Numbered from the stretch's first letter, positions 56,296 to 64,000 are shown. The stretch: DNA of 64,000 bases from Thermoleophilaceae bacterium (GCA_040901445.1 JBBDYQ010000025.1:373925-437924), one strand, 5' to 3'. Translations and numbers: made by a program. The notes: generated by a model from the sequence alone, not told the origin.

Positions 56296-56922
56296 ATGTC
56301 GCGCCTGTCCCAGGTGCTCGTTCCCAGAGACCGCGAGTTCTTCATCCTCTTCGAGGAGGCGGGGGGCAACATCGTGCGCGGGGCCGAGCTGCTCGAGCAG
56401 ATGCTGCGCGAGTGGCCCGAGCAGGCCGCCCTCGCCCGCGAGATCCTGATCTGCGAGCAGGAGGGCGACCGGATCACGCACGACATCATCCAGCGCCTCA
56501 ACAACACGTTCGTCACGCCCATCGACCGTGAGGACATCCTCGAGCTGGCCGGAAAGCTCGACGACATCATCGACTTCACCGAGGAGGTCGCGGACTTCCT
56601 CGGCCTCTACAAGATCGAGGCCCCCTTCGAGCAGGCCCAGAAGCTCGCCGCCATCCTCGTGGACTCCTGCCGCCAGGTGGCGCAGGCCCTCACCCGGCTG
56701 CGCGGCTTCAAGGACATCTCGCACTACACCATCGAGATCAACCGGCTGGAGAACGACGGCGACCGGGTCGTGCGCGAGGCGCTCGCGGCCCTGTTCGACG
56801 ACGGCATCGACCCCATGGTCGTGATCCGCTGGAAGGACATCTACGAGCGGATAGAGGACGCCATCGACGCCACCGAGCACGTCGCCAACATCCTCGAGGG
56901 CATCGTCCTGAAGAACTCGTGA
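56296..56922 (+). CDS. DUF47 (PhoU-like) phosphate transport accessory protein
   Basis: 208 residues, all-helical: VLVPRDREFFILFEEAGGNIVRGAELLEQML, EREILICEQEGDRITHDIIQRLNNTFVTPIDREDILELAGKLDDIIDFTEEVADFLGLY and IEINRLENDGDRVVREALAALFDDGIDPMVVIRWKDIYERIEDAIDATEHVANILEGIVLK. The paired E-x-x-x-D metal-binding motifs of PhoU/DUF47 are evident. Encoded just before pit, the standard arrangement; it likely modulates the Pit transporter. Strong Shine-Dalgarno AGAGGAGG. Confidence 0.93.
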   Translation: MSRLSQVLVPRDREFFILFEEAGGNIVRGAELLEQMLREWPEQAALAREILICEQEGDRITHDIIQRLNNTFVTPIDREDILELAGKLDDIIDFTEEVADFLGLYKIEAPFEQAQKLAAILVDSCRQVAQALTRLRGFKDISHYTIEINRLENDGDRVVREALAALFDDGIDPMVVIRWKDIYERIEDAIDATEHVANILEGIVLKNS

Positions 56923-56957
56923 GCCGCGCCGCGTGGCCGGCCGGCCGCCGCTGACGC

Positions 56958-58067
56958 ATGGAGAACGACCTCATCCTCATCATCGTCGTCGGCACCGCGC
57001 TGGCGTTCGACTTCACCAACGGCTTCCACGACACCGCCAACGTCGTCGCGACGTCGATCTCGACCCGGGCGATGGCGCCGCGCATCGCGGTCGGCTACGC
57101 GGCCATCCTCAACTTCGTCGGCGCCTTCCTCTCGCTGGAGGTCGCGGCCACGGTGGCCGGCGGCATCGTGGAGGCCGGCGCCATCAGCACGACCGTCGTG
57201 TTCGGCGGCCTGATCGGAGCCATCACGTGGAACCTCATCACCTGGTACTTCGGGCTGCCGTCCAGCTCGTCGCACGCGTTGATCGGCGGCGTGGTGGGCG
57301 CCGCTTTCGCGGCCCAGGGCCCGGATGCGGTCATCTTCGGCGAGGGCGTGGTGGGCAAGGTGCTGGTGCCCGCGCTCGTCGCGCCCACCGTGGCGTTCAT
57401 GGTCGGCGGGCTGGCGATCCTCGTGATCTACCGCATCGCGGGCCGGCTGCGGCCGGGGCCGGTGAACCGCGGCTTCCGGCTCGGCCAGATCGTCTCCGGC
57501 GGGATGCTCGCGCTCGCGCACGGCACCAACGACGCGCAGAAGACGATGGGCGTCATCACGCTCGCCCTGATCGCCAACGGCAACATCTCAGCCGACAACT
57601 TCCACGTGCCCGACTGGGTCGTGATCTCGGCCGCCAGTGCCATCGCGCTGGGCACGTACGTGGGCGGCTGGCGGATCATCCGCACGATGGGCAGTCGCAT
57701 CCACAAGATGGACACCGCGCAGGGCTTCGCCGCCCAGGGCGCCGGCGCCACGGTCATCCTCGCCTCGTCGCAGGTGGGCTTCCCGCTCTCCACCACGCAC
57801 ACGATCTCCGGTGCCGTCATGGGCTCCGGCGCGGCCAAGCGCTTCTCCGCCGTGCGCTGGGGCGTGGCCGGCAACATCATCGCCGCCTGGATCGTCACGC
57901 TGCCCGGCGCGGCCGCGATCGGCGCCGGCGCATTCGGGTTCAGCCGCCTGTTCGGCACCGGGGCGGTCGGGCCCGTCATCGTCGCCATCATCGCGCTCGG
58001 CCTGCTCGTGTTCACGTTCGTCCGCCGCATCCGCCGCGGTCCCGCCTTCGCGGCGGCGGAGGTCTGA
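56958..58067 (+). CDS. pit: Inorganic phosphate transporter Pit
   Basis: 369 residues with about ten hydrophobic segments. The two PD001131-like repeats are clear: FDFTNGFHDTANVVATSISTRAM near the N-terminus and LALAHGTNDAQKTMGVITLAL in the second half; also LPSSSSHALIGGVVGA and GFPLSTTHTISGAVMG. These Pi-binding signatures define the low-affinity, proton- or metal-coupled phosphate transporters. Follows the DUF47 gene by 35 bp. Confidence 0.95.
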   Translation: MENDLILIIVVGTALAFDFTNGFHDTANVVATSISTRAMAPRIAVGYAAILNFVGAFLSLEVAATVAGGIVEAGAISTTVVFGGLIGAITWNLITWYFGLPSSSSHALIGGVVGAAFAAQGPDAVIFGEGVVGKVLVPALVAPTVAFMVGGLAILVIYRIAGRLRPGPVNRGFRLGQIVSGGMLALAHGTNDAQKTMGVITLALIANGNISADNFHVPDWVVISAASAIALGTYVGGWRIIRTMGSRIHKMDTAQGFAAQGAGATVILASSQVGFPLSTTHTISGAVMGSGAAKRFSAVRWGVAGNIIAAWIVTLPGAAAIGAGAFGFSRLFGTGAVGPVIVAIIALGLLVFTFVRRIRRGPAFAAAEV

Positions 58068-58068
58068 G

Positions 58069-58305
58069 GTGCTGGCCGCCGTCGTCGACTGGGAGGGCAT
58101 CCTCGAGGTCATCGTCGTGTCGTTCGTGGCGGGCGTGGGCGTCACGGCCATCTACGCGGTGGCCGTCCTCGGCGCGACCCGCGTGCTCGACATGACGCGC
58201 GACGGCCGGACGATGGAGGCAGGCGCCTACGCCGTGCTCGCCGTGGCCGCCTTCGCGGTGGTCCTCGCGGCGTGCGCGTTCGGGATCGTCGTCCTCACGC
58301 AGTAG
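58069..58305 (+). CDS. Small two-helix membrane protein after pit
   Basis: 78 residues, GTG 58069, one base after the pit stop. Two transmembrane helices (about 12-35 and 52-75: ILEVIVVSFVAGVGVTAIYAVAVLGA, GAYAVLAVAAFAVVLAACAFGIVVL) joined by a charged loop DMTRDGRTMEAG. Not recognised. Its coupling to pit suggests an accessory to phosphate uptake. Its 3' end overlaps the convergent aminotransferase by 11 bp. Confidence 0.75.
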   Translation: MLAAVVDWEGILEVIVVSFVAGVGVTAIYAVAVLGATRVLDMTRDGRTMEAGAYAVLAVAAFAVVLAACAFGIVVLTQ

Positions 58306-59389
58306 CGCAGGCGAGCCCGGCAAGCCTGTCGAGCTCCTCCTCGCTCGACCACGCGCCCACCGAGGCACGGACCAGGCCCCGGCCCGGCAGCTCGCGCACC
58401 ACGATCCCCGCCTCGGCCAGCCCGGCCACGGTCGTGGACGCCTCGGCGTCGCGCCAGGACACCAGCGTCGTGTCCCCGCGCGGGAGCACCTCCCGGCCGC
58501 CCTCCGACAGCGCCGCCGCCAGCCGTGCCGCAAGCTCGGCGGCGCGCGCCGTGACCCACGGGCCGCCGGCGCCATCCAGCAGCTCGAGGGAGGCCAGCGC
58601 CCAGGCGACCGACGCCGAGGGGAGAGAGCCCAGGTCGAAGCGCCGGGCCCCCTCGTGCAGGTCGAGGTCGAGGGGGTCCGCGGCGCCGGCGAGCGAGGCG
58701 TAGCTGGGGAACGGCACTCCCAACGCCTCCACCCGCCCGGGGCGGACGTACAGGCAGCCCGTTCCGTCGGGCCCGCACATCCACTTCTGCCCCGACGCGG
58801 CGTAGAAGTCACAGCCCAGCGCGGCCATGTCGAGCTCGAGCGCACCCAGCCCCTGCGCGCCGTCGAGCAGCACGGGCGCCTCCGAGGCCGCCAGCCCGAC
58901 CGCATCCACCACCTGCCCGCTCACCCATGACACGTGCGAGCAGGCCACGAGCCGCGTGCGCGACGTGACGGCGCCGGCCAGCGAGTCGAAGGGCACGACG
59001 CGGACCTCGATGCCGAAGCGCTCGCGGGCCGAGGCCAGCGGGGCCAGCACGCCCGGGTGCTCCTCGTCGCTGGTCAGCACCTCGTCGCCCTGCCGCAGGC
59101 CCAGGCCCGACACGACCGTGTTCACGCCCGCCGACGTGGAGGTGGTGAGCGCCACGCATCCCGGCTCGCAGCCCAGCCAGCGCGCGTAGCCGGCCCGCAG
59201 CGCGGCCGCGCTCTCGCCGAGGCGGGCGAAGTGCTCCTGGCCCGAGCGCCCGCCCTCGGCCTCCGCGCCGATGGCCTCCGCAGCCGCGCGGGCTGCCCGC
59301 GCCGGCACGGGCCCGCAGGTGCCGGCGTTCAGGTAGGCCCGGCGCGCCAGCACGGGGAACTCGGCGCGGAAGGACGCGGGGTCGTGCAT
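58295..59389 (-). CDS. Class V aminotransferase-fold PLP enzyme
   Basis: 364 residues from ATG 59389. Fold type I, class V (cysteine desulfurase/isopenicillin-N-epimerase-like): RAYLNAGTCGPVP, TSTSAGVNTVVSGL, DEVLTSDEEHPGVLAP, ACSHVSWVSGQVVD, VLLDGAQGLGALELDM and FYAASGQKWMCGPDGTGCLYV with the PLP lysine in SGQKW. A CsdA/SufS-type cysteine-bearing loop is absent, so desulfurase activity is unlikely; isomerase, lyase or aminotransferase activity are options. TAGTCT box 8 nt upstream. Divergent with the MBL gene (21 bp between starts). Confidence 0.88.
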   Translation of the reverse strand: MHDPASFRAEFPVLARRAYLNAGTCGPVPARAARAAAEAIGAEAEGGRSGQEHFARLGESAAALRAGYARWLGCEPGCVALTTSTSAGVNTVVSGLGLRQGDEVLTSDEEHPGVLAPLASARERFGIEVRVVPFDSLAGAVTSRTRLVACSHVSWVSGQVVDAVGLAASEAPVLLDGAQGLGALELDMAALGCDFYAASGQKWMCGPDGTGCLYVRPGRVEALGVPFPSYASLAGAADPLDLDLHEGARRFDLGSLPSASVAWALASLELLDGAGGPWVTARAAELAARLAAALSEGGREVLPRGDTTLVSWRDAEASTTVAGLAEAGIVVRELPGRGLVRASVGAWSSEEELDRLAGLACATA

Positions 59390-59397
59390 CGGCTGGC

Positions 59398-59403
59398 AGA
59401 CTA
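59398..59403 (-). promoter_or_regulatory. -10 box TAGTCT of the class V enzyme gene
   Basis: On the minus strand TAGTCT ends 8 nt before the ATG at 59389, a leaderless-type spacing. Confidence 0.45.
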
Positions 59404-59410
59404 CGGCCCC

Positions 59411-60148
59411 GTGATTCTCGAGCGATCGATGCAGAGCGACTGGCTGTCCAACGCCTACCTCCTGGGCGACGAGCCCGGCGGCCGCGGCGTGATCGTGGAC
59501 TCGGGCGCGCCGCCCGAGCCGCTGCTGGAGGCGGTGGAGCGCCACGGGCTCACCGTCGAGCACCTCGTGCTCACCCACCATCACCACGACCATGTGTCCG
59601 AGAACCACGTCTACAAGGAGAAGCTGGGCGTGGAGATCCTCGCCCACCCGCTCGAGGCCGAGCGGCTACTGGACGTCGATCGCACGGTCGAGCCGGGCGA
59701 GACGCTGGAGATCGGCGGCCTGCGCATCGAGCTCATCCACACGCCCGGCCACACAGACGGCATGCTCAACCTGCTGGTGAACGGCTCTGACGTGCTCACG
59801 GGCGACACGCTCTTCAAGGGCTCGGTGGGCGGCGTCCGCGCCCCGGGCTCCACGAGCTTCGAGGACATCCGCGGCTCGATCATGGACGTGCTGATGGCCC
59901 TCCCGCACGAGACGCGCGTGCACCCCGGCCACACCGACCCCACCACGATCGGGGAAGAGTGGGATGGCAACGCGTTCGTGCGCGTCTGGCGCGGCCTCGA
60001 TCCGGAGTCCGACGAGCGCTGCACGGTCGCGGGCGAGGCCGCCACCCTCGTTCTGTTCGCGCCCGACTACGACGGCGGCCACAAGGCCTGGGTGCGCTGG
60101 GAGGACGGCCGCGACGACATCGTGCCGGGCTCCCAGGTCGAGCGCTGA
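59411..60148 (+). CDS. MBL-fold metallo-hydrolase
   Basis: 245 residues from GTG 59411 (ATG 59429 is an alternative). Glyoxalase II-like metallo-beta-lactamase fold: VILERSMQSDWLSNAYLLGDEPGGRGVIVDSG, LVLTHHHHDHVSEN (HxHxDH), ELIHTPGHTDGML, VLTGDTLFKGSVG and RVHPGHTDPTTIG, which supply the zinc ligands. The last about 50 residues (ATLVLFAPDYDGGHKAWVRWEDGRDDIVP) are an extra beta-rich domain not typical of glyoxalase II. Hydrolase with unknown substrate. Confidence 0.9.
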   Translation: MILERSMQSDWLSNAYLLGDEPGGRGVIVDSGAPPEPLLEAVERHGLTVEHLVLTHHHHDHVSENHVYKEKLGVEILAHPLEAERLLDVDRTVEPGETLEIGGLRIELIHTPGHTDGMLNLLVNGSDVLTGDTLFKGSVGGVRAPGSTSFEDIRGSIMDVLMALPHETRVHPGHTDPTTIGEEWDGNAFVRVWRGLDPESDERCTVAGEAATLVLFAPDYDGGHKAWVRWEDGRDDIVPGSQVER

Positions 60149-60155
60149 CAGCGGT

Positions 60156-60200
60156 GAACGTCCCGGAACCCCCCGCATAGCGGGGCCGTCCGGGACGTTC
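60156..60200. terminator. Bidirectional terminator between convergent genes
   Basis: A 12-bp perfect outer stem (60156-60167 with 60189-60200) encloses an inner stem CCCCGC/GCGGGG (60171-60176 with 60180-60185). It lies between the MBL gene and the converging transglycosylase-like gene. Confidence 0.75.
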
Positions 60201-60209
60201 GATGCCCGG

Positions 60210-60722
60210 TCAGGCGCCGCAGACCGGCCAGGGCGAGGCGCCGGCGCGGGCGTAGAGCATCGCGGCGCGGCGGTCCTGCTCCGCCTCGGAGGCCGCGGCG
60301 GGATCGCCGCTGCCGCCCACGGACGCCCAGGTGGAGCGGCTGAACTGGTACTTGCCGCGGTACAGACCGCCGCCTCCGATGGCGCTCGGGTTGCCGCCGG
60401 ACTCGCAGGCGGCGATGGACTGCAGCGCCGGGCTCACGGCCACGGAGCCGCCGCCCGTGTTCGACCCGCCGCGGCGCTTGCGGCGCCGGTCGGCGCGGGC
60501 GCGCTGCTCGCGGGTCTTTCGCTCGACCTTCGCGCGGGCACGCGACAGCTGCTCGGCCGCCTCCTCGGCGTGCGCCCGCCGCTCGAGCGGGTGGAACGCC
60601 TGGCTGGCGGTGGTGAGGGGATTGCCTTGTTGGTCTGCGCCTTGTTCGGCGGTGGCGGCAAAGGCCGTGACAGGCACGACCGCGAGTGCACCACCGACCG
60701 TTGACGCGAGGATCTTCCGCAC
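60210..60722 (-). CDS. Secreted transglycosylase-like (Rpf-type) protein
   Basis: 170 residues from GTG 60722, with AGGAGG about 8 nt upstream. Signal peptide RKILASTVGGALAVVPVTAFAATA. A basic coiled-coil segment (about 60-90, RRAHAEEAAEQLSRARAKVERKTREQRARADRRRKRR) links to a C-terminal domain: LQSIAACESGGNPSAIGGGGLYRGKYQFSRSTWASVGGSGDPAAASEAEQDRRAAMLYARAGASPWPVC, the transglycosylase-like/resuscitation-promoting-factor fold with the catalytic Glu in AACESGGNP. Probably cleaves peptidoglycan during growth or resuscitation. Confidence 0.9.
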   Translation of the reverse strand: MRKILASTVGGALAVVPVTAFAATAEQGADQQGNPLTTASQAFHPLERRAHAEEAAEQLSRARAKVERKTREQRARADRRRKRRGGSNTGGGSVAVSPALQSIAACESGGNPSAIGGGGLYRGKYQFSRSTWASVGGSGDPAAASEAEQDRRAAMLYARAGASPWPVCGA

Positions 60723-60843
60723 GGGTGCGGCCTCCTGGTCTCGGGTTCGGCTCGGCCCGCGCAGTGCGCGGGAAGCGGCCGGCCGCAGAGCTCCTGGCCG
60801 GCTCGCAGGACGTCCGAGGGTAGGCCGGGAATGCCCGCCCACC

Positions 60844-60857
60844 GTGACGCACGTCAC
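60844..60857. promoter_or_regulatory. CRP-like palindrome between Rpf-type and TreT-like genes
   Basis: GTGACG-CA-CGTCAC is a perfect 14-bp dyad of the form GTGA-N6-TCAC, like the sites of CRP/FNR-family regulators. It lies 9 bp before the TreT-like ATG and upstream of the divergent Rpf-type gene. Confidence 0.5.
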
Positions 60858-60866
60858 ACTCCCGGC

Positions 60867-62090
60867 ATGACCGGCGAGACCGCCCACGTGGACATCGCGC
60901 GGCGGCCGCTCGGCGACTACGAGGCGGCGGCCGGCGCGGAGGCGCTGGAGCGTGTTCGGGCGCTGGCGGAGCCGCTCGCGGGCGCGCGCGTGCTGCACCT
61001 CGCGGCGGGCAGCAGCGCCGGCCGCCCGGCCACCCTGCTGGGGTCGGTGCTTCCGCTGCTGCGCGGGGTGGGGATCGAGGTGGAATGGCGCGTGCTCTCG
61101 GGCGGGCCGGCCTTCGAGTCCACCGCCCGCAACCTCGACAACGGCCTGCGAGGGGCCGAGACGGCGATCTCGGACGAGGACTGGGAGGCCTACACGAGCA
61201 CCTGGCGGCGCGTTGACGTGAGCGGCTGCGACGCCGTCGTGGCCCACGATCCGGCTGCGCTGGGCGCCGTGGCCGCCCGCGCGCAGGACGGCGGCCCGCG
61301 CTGGCTCTGGCACTGCCACGTGGATGCCTCGGCTCCCGATGCCCCCGCCTGGGAGCGCGCGAGCGTTCAAGCTGCCGCCTACGACGTCCACGCGCTCCCG
61401 CTGCGCGCCTTCGCGCCGCCCGGCATCGATGGCGCGCACGAGCTGCGCCCCGGCATCGACCCGCTGGCGCCGCGCAACCGCGAGCTGCCGGTGAAGCTCG
61501 CCGGCGACGCCCTGCGCTTCCTCGGCATCGACCTCAGCCGCCCGTTCGCCTGCCAGGTGGGTGCGCTGGACCCGTGGCAGGACCCCCACGAGACGATCGA
61601 CGCCTTCCGGCTCGCCAAGCGGGAGCTGCCCGAGCTCCAGCTCGTGCTGGCCGGCGACGACGAGCCGGACTGGCGCATCGCAGGCGAGGTGGCCGACTAT
61701 GCGGGCGAGGTCGAGGACCTGCTCGTGCTCAGCGGTTACGTGGGGGTGGGGGAGACAGAGCTCAACGCCATGCAGCTCCTCGCCCGCGCGGCGCTGCACG
61801 TGTCGCTGCACGAGGGCTTCGGCCTGGGCGCCTCCGAGGCGCTGTGGAAGGGAACGCCGGTGGTGGGCATCCCGCGCGGTGGCATCCCCGAGCAGGTGCA
61901 CGACGGCGAGCACGGCTTCCTCGCCGAGGGAGCCGAGGCGATCGCCGCCCGGCTCGTGGAGCTCGTGGGCGATCCGGCGCTCGGCATCGTGCTCGGCCAG
62001 GCAGGTCGCGCCCGGGTGCGCGAGCGCTTCCTCATCACGCGCCTGCTCGAGGACGAGCTGGCGCTGCTCCACGCTACGCTCGCGCCGTGA
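60867..62090 (+). CDS. GT4-family glycosyltransferase, TreT/trehalose-synthase-like
   Basis: 407 residues. GT-B fold: VLHLAAGSSAGRPATLLGSVLPLLRGVGIEVEWRVLSG and WLWHCHVDASAPD in the N-terminal half resemble trehalose glycosyltransferring synthase; the C-terminal half has VGALDPWQDPHETIDAF, LVLAGDDEPD, VLSGYVGVGETELNAMQ and HVSLHEGFGLGASEALWKGTPVVGIPRGGIPEQV, the nucleotide-sugar-binding E-x7-E motif. Trehalose synthesis is a good guess, though other disaccharide or glycoside products are possible. Stop overlaps the thrS GTG. Confidence 0.85.
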   Translation: MTGETAHVDIARRPLGDYEAAAGAEALERVRALAEPLAGARVLHLAAGSSAGRPATLLGSVLPLLRGVGIEVEWRVLSGGPAFESTARNLDNGLRGAETAISDEDWEAYTSTWRRVDVSGCDAVVAHDPAALGAVAARAQDGGPRWLWHCHVDASAPDAPAWERASVQAAAYDVHALPLRAFAPPGIDGAHELRPGIDPLAPRNRELPVKLAGDALRFLGIDLSRPFACQVGALDPWQDPHETIDAFRLAKRELPELQLVLAGDDEPDWRIAGEVADYAGEVEDLLVLSGYVGVGETELNAMQLLARAALHVSLHEGFGLGASEALWKGTPVVGIPRGGIPEQVHDGEHGFLAEGAEAIAARLVELVGDPALGIVLGQAGRARVRERFLITRLLEDELALLHATLAP

Positions 62091-64000
62091 AGGTCACGCT
62101 TCCCGACGGCACGCCGCTCGAGCTCGAGGACGGCGCCACCGGACTCGACGCCGCGCGCGCGATCGGGGAGGGCCTGGCCCGCGCCGCGCTGGCCGTGAAG
62201 CAGAACGGTCGCGTGCTCGACCTGTCCGCGCCGCTCGAGGACGGCCGCGAGCTCAACATCGTCACCGCCAAGAGCGACGAGGCCATCGAGCTCATCCGTC
62301 ACGACGCCGCCCACGTGCTGGCCACGGCGGTCATCGACCTCTATCCCGGCACGAAGGTGTCCATCGGCCCGCCGATCGAGGACGGCTTCTACTACGACTT
62401 CGACTTCCCCGAGGGCGTGACGATCTCGGAGGCGGACCTCGAGGGCATCGAGGCCAAGATGCGCGAGCACGTGAAGGCCGACGAGGCGTTCGAGCGCAGC
62501 GACATCACGGTGGCGGAGGCGCTGGAGCGCTTTCGCGGGGAGGGCCAGGACTACAAGGTGGAGCTGATCGAGGACCTCGTGCGCGACGAGGGCGTGGAGA
62601 CCGTCTCCCTCTACCGCAACGGCCCCTTCACCGACCTCTGCCGCGGCCCGCACGGGCCGGGCACGAAGCGCATCAGGGCGTTCAAGCTCACGAGCGTCGC
62701 CGGGGCGTACTGGCGCGGCGACGCAAAGCGGCAGATGCTCACCCGCATCTACGGCACGGCGTTCCTCTCCAAGGAGGACCTCGACGCCCACCTCGAGCGG
62801 CTCGAGCAGGCGCGCGCGCGCGACCACCGCAAGCTCGGTCGCGAGCTGGACCTGTTCATGCTCTCCGACCTCTCGCCCGGGTCGCCCTTCTGGCTGCCCG
62901 CCGGCGTGCATCTCTGGAACGAGCTCACAACGCTCTGGCGTGCCACCAACGTGGAGCGCGGCTACACCGAGGTGCGCACGCCCATCCTCTACGACGCCGA
63001 CCTGTGGAAGCAGTCGGGCCACTGGCACGTGTACCGGGAGAAGATGTACTTCACGGACGTGGAGGAGCGGCCCATGGGCCTCAAGCCCATGAACTGCCCG
63101 GCGCACGTCCAGATCTACAAGCGCGACCTGCGCTCCTACCGCGACCTGCCCATCCGCTACGCCGAGCAGGGCCTGGTGCACCGCCACGAGCCCAGCGGCA
63201 CCCTCCACGGCCTCCTGCGCGTGCGCCACATCACCCAGGACGACGCGCACGTGTTCTGCGCCGAGGAGCAGATCGAGGAGGAGGTGCTGCGCTGCGTCGA
63301 CTTCGGCTTGTTCATCTACGACCAGTTCGGGTTCGCACCGCGCCTGGAGCTGTCCACCCGGCCGGAGAAGCGGGTGGGTGAGGAGGACATGTGGGACCGC
63401 GCCGAGGCGGCGCTCCAGCGGGCGCTGGACGGCCGCGGCCTCGAGTACGAGCTCAACGAGGGCGAAGGCGCCTTCTACGGGCCCAAGATCGACCTCCACA
63501 TGACGGACGCCATCGGCCGCTCCTGGCAGCTCGGCACCGTGCAGCTCGACTACTACATGCCCGAGCAGTTCGAGCTCACCTACATGGGCGCCGACAACGC
63601 CGAGCACCGGCCGGTGATGATCCACCGCGCGCTCATGGGCAGCTTCGAGCGCTTCATCGGCATCCTCATCGAGCACTACGCCGGCGAGTTCCCGCTCTGG
63701 CTCGCGCCCGTCCAGGCCATCGTGCTGCCGATCGCCGACCGCCACGCCGGTTACGCGCGCGAGGCCGCGGCCCAGCTCGATGCCGCCGGCATCCGGGTGG
63801 AGGTGGACGAGCGCACGGAGTCCGTGGGCCGCAAGATCCGCGACGCGGAGCTGCGCAAGGTCCCCTACATGCTGGTGGTGGGGGACAAGGAGGCCGAAAG
63901 CGGCGAGGCGGCGGTGCGCCGCCACCGCGAGGGCGACGAGGGCAGTGCCCCTCTGGCCGAGGTGGCCGCGCGGCTGGCCGGCGAGGCCGGTCGCGCCGGC
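62087..64000 (+). CDS. thrS: Threonyl-tRNA synthetase (3' end cut by the window)
   Basis: 638 codons to the window edge with no stop; E. coli ThrRS has 642, so only a short tail is missing. Order: TGS domain (VTLPDGTPLELEDGATGLDAARAIGEGLARAALAVKQNG), editing domain with HDAAHVLATAV and GPPIEDGFYYDF, class II core with zinc/motif residues (LKPMNCPAHVQIYKRDLRSYRDLPIRYAEQGLVHRHEPSGTLHGLLRVRHITQDDAHVFC), motif 3 MIHRALMGSFERFIGILIEHYAGEFPLWLAPVQ, and the anticodon-binding domain. GTG start overlaps the TreT-like stop (GTGA, 62087-62090), so there is no room for a T-box leader. Confidence 0.96.
   Translation, partial: MKVTLPDGTPLELEDGATGLDAARAIGEGLARAALAVKQNGRVLDLSAPLEDGRELNIVTAKSDEAIELIRHDAAHVLATAVIDLYPGTKVSIGPPIEDGFYYDFDFPEGVTISEADLEGIEAKMREHVKADEAFERSDITVAEALERFRGEGQDYKVELIEDLVRDEGVETVSLYRNGPFTDLCRGPHGPGTKRIRAFKLTSVAGAYWRGDAKRQMLTRIYGTAFLSKEDLDAHLERLEQARARDHRKLGRELDLFMLSDLSPGSPFWLPAGVHLWNELTTLWRATNVERGYTEVRTPILYDADLWKQSGHWHVYREKMYFTDVEERPMGLKPMNCPAHVQIYKRDLRSYRDLPIRYAEQGLVHRHEPSGTLHGLLRVRHITQDDAHVFCAEEQIEEEVLRCVDFGLFIYDQFGFAPRLELSTRPEKRVGEEDMWDRAEAALQRALDGRGLEYELNEGEGAFYGPKIDLHMTDAIGRSWQLGTVQLDYYMPEQFELTYMGADNAEHRPVMIHRALMGSFERFIGILIEHYAGEFPLWLAPVQAIVLPIADRHAGYAREAAAQLDAAGIRVEVDERTESVGRKIRDAELRKVPYMLVVGDKEAESGEAAVRRHREGDEGSAPLAEVAARLAGEAGRAG

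Noticed and set aside
62040-62087. T-box leader for thrS
   Set aside because: thrS overlaps the preceding gene by 4 bp, and no T-box sequence is seen.
61736-63925. A 729-codon minus-strand frame opposite thrS and the TreT-like gene
   Set aside because: Antisense shadow of the thrS codon pattern; no Shine-Dalgarno and no recognisable domain.

Overview
The window is 64 kb of very GC-rich, gene-dense bacterial chromosome. The gene content and the order rnc-smc-ftsY ... ffh-rpsP-khpA-rimM-trmD-rplS-lepB-rnhB-yraN-comM-dprA point to the Actinomycetota. The combination of high GC, many NTGA start/stop overlaps, short TANNNT -10 boxes next to start codons and several lineage-type hypothetical proteins suggests the Thermoleophilia/Solirubrobacterales. 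That placement is inference; no 16S gene is present. I see no insertion sequence, prophage, CRISPR array or replication origin, and no gene-free stretch longer than 300 bases.

Layout. 1-8130: end of rnc, smc, a secreted RTX-repeat protein, ftsY, a secreted thrombospondin-type-3 calcium protein, and a PLP trans-sulfuration enzyme. 8140-15300: NfeD and SPFH membrane pair, then the SRP/ribosome-maturation block (ffh, rpsP, khpA, rimM, trmD, rplS), two tandem signal peptidases and rnhB. 15321-20329: yraN, comM, dprA (DNA uptake and processing), thiD and two small unknown genes. 20326-31085: ilvD, an alpha/beta hydrolase, a 5'-nucleotidase-like HAD protein, a sortase-type (LAFTG) collagen-like surface protein, 5-formyl-THF cyclo-ligase, a PlsC acyltransferase with an atypical SDR, an L,D-transpeptidase and a Xer recombinase. 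31106-34240: a WhiG/FliA-type sigma factor followed by a GAF-PAS-PP2C-ATPase protein and a STAS protein, which looks like a partner-switching module. 34273-37790: an EF-G-like GTPase, two unknown genes and RNase HI. 37780-43475 (minus strand): a GMC oxidoreductase with a Tat-exported partner, then a P450-MerR-SDR operon. 43573-46922: ECF sigma/anti-sigma pair, folE, an FAD-dependent reductase and a DoxX-like protein. 47043-51832: berberine-bridge-type oxidase, VOC protein, tRNA-Gly, DUF3179 lipoprotein, PH-domain protein, tRNA-Cys and a lipoprotein. 51842-53801 (minus): fluoride riboswitch, crcB, crcB and a triple-DUF190 protein. 53865-64000: SDR, tRNA-Val, lipoprotein, phosphoesterase, DUF47-Pit phosphate uptake, class V aminotransferase, MBL hydrolase, a transglycosylase-like secreted protein, a TreT-like glycosyltransferase and thrS (cut by the window end).

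Most notable: (i) a fluoride-response operon with a near-canonical aptamer, a possible Shine-Dalgarno-sequestering switch, two CrcB subunits and three PII-like DUF190 domains in one chain; (ii) a recurrent TANNNT box 6-12 nt before many start codons, implying frequent leaderless transcription, with consequences for start calling; (iii) two genes (trmD and the WhiG-like sigma factor) whose only reasonable start is CTG; (iv) a terminator-like hairpin with a T-tract just before rplS. All positions, motifs and repeats were read by eye. No similarity search, folding calculation or codon statistic was run.
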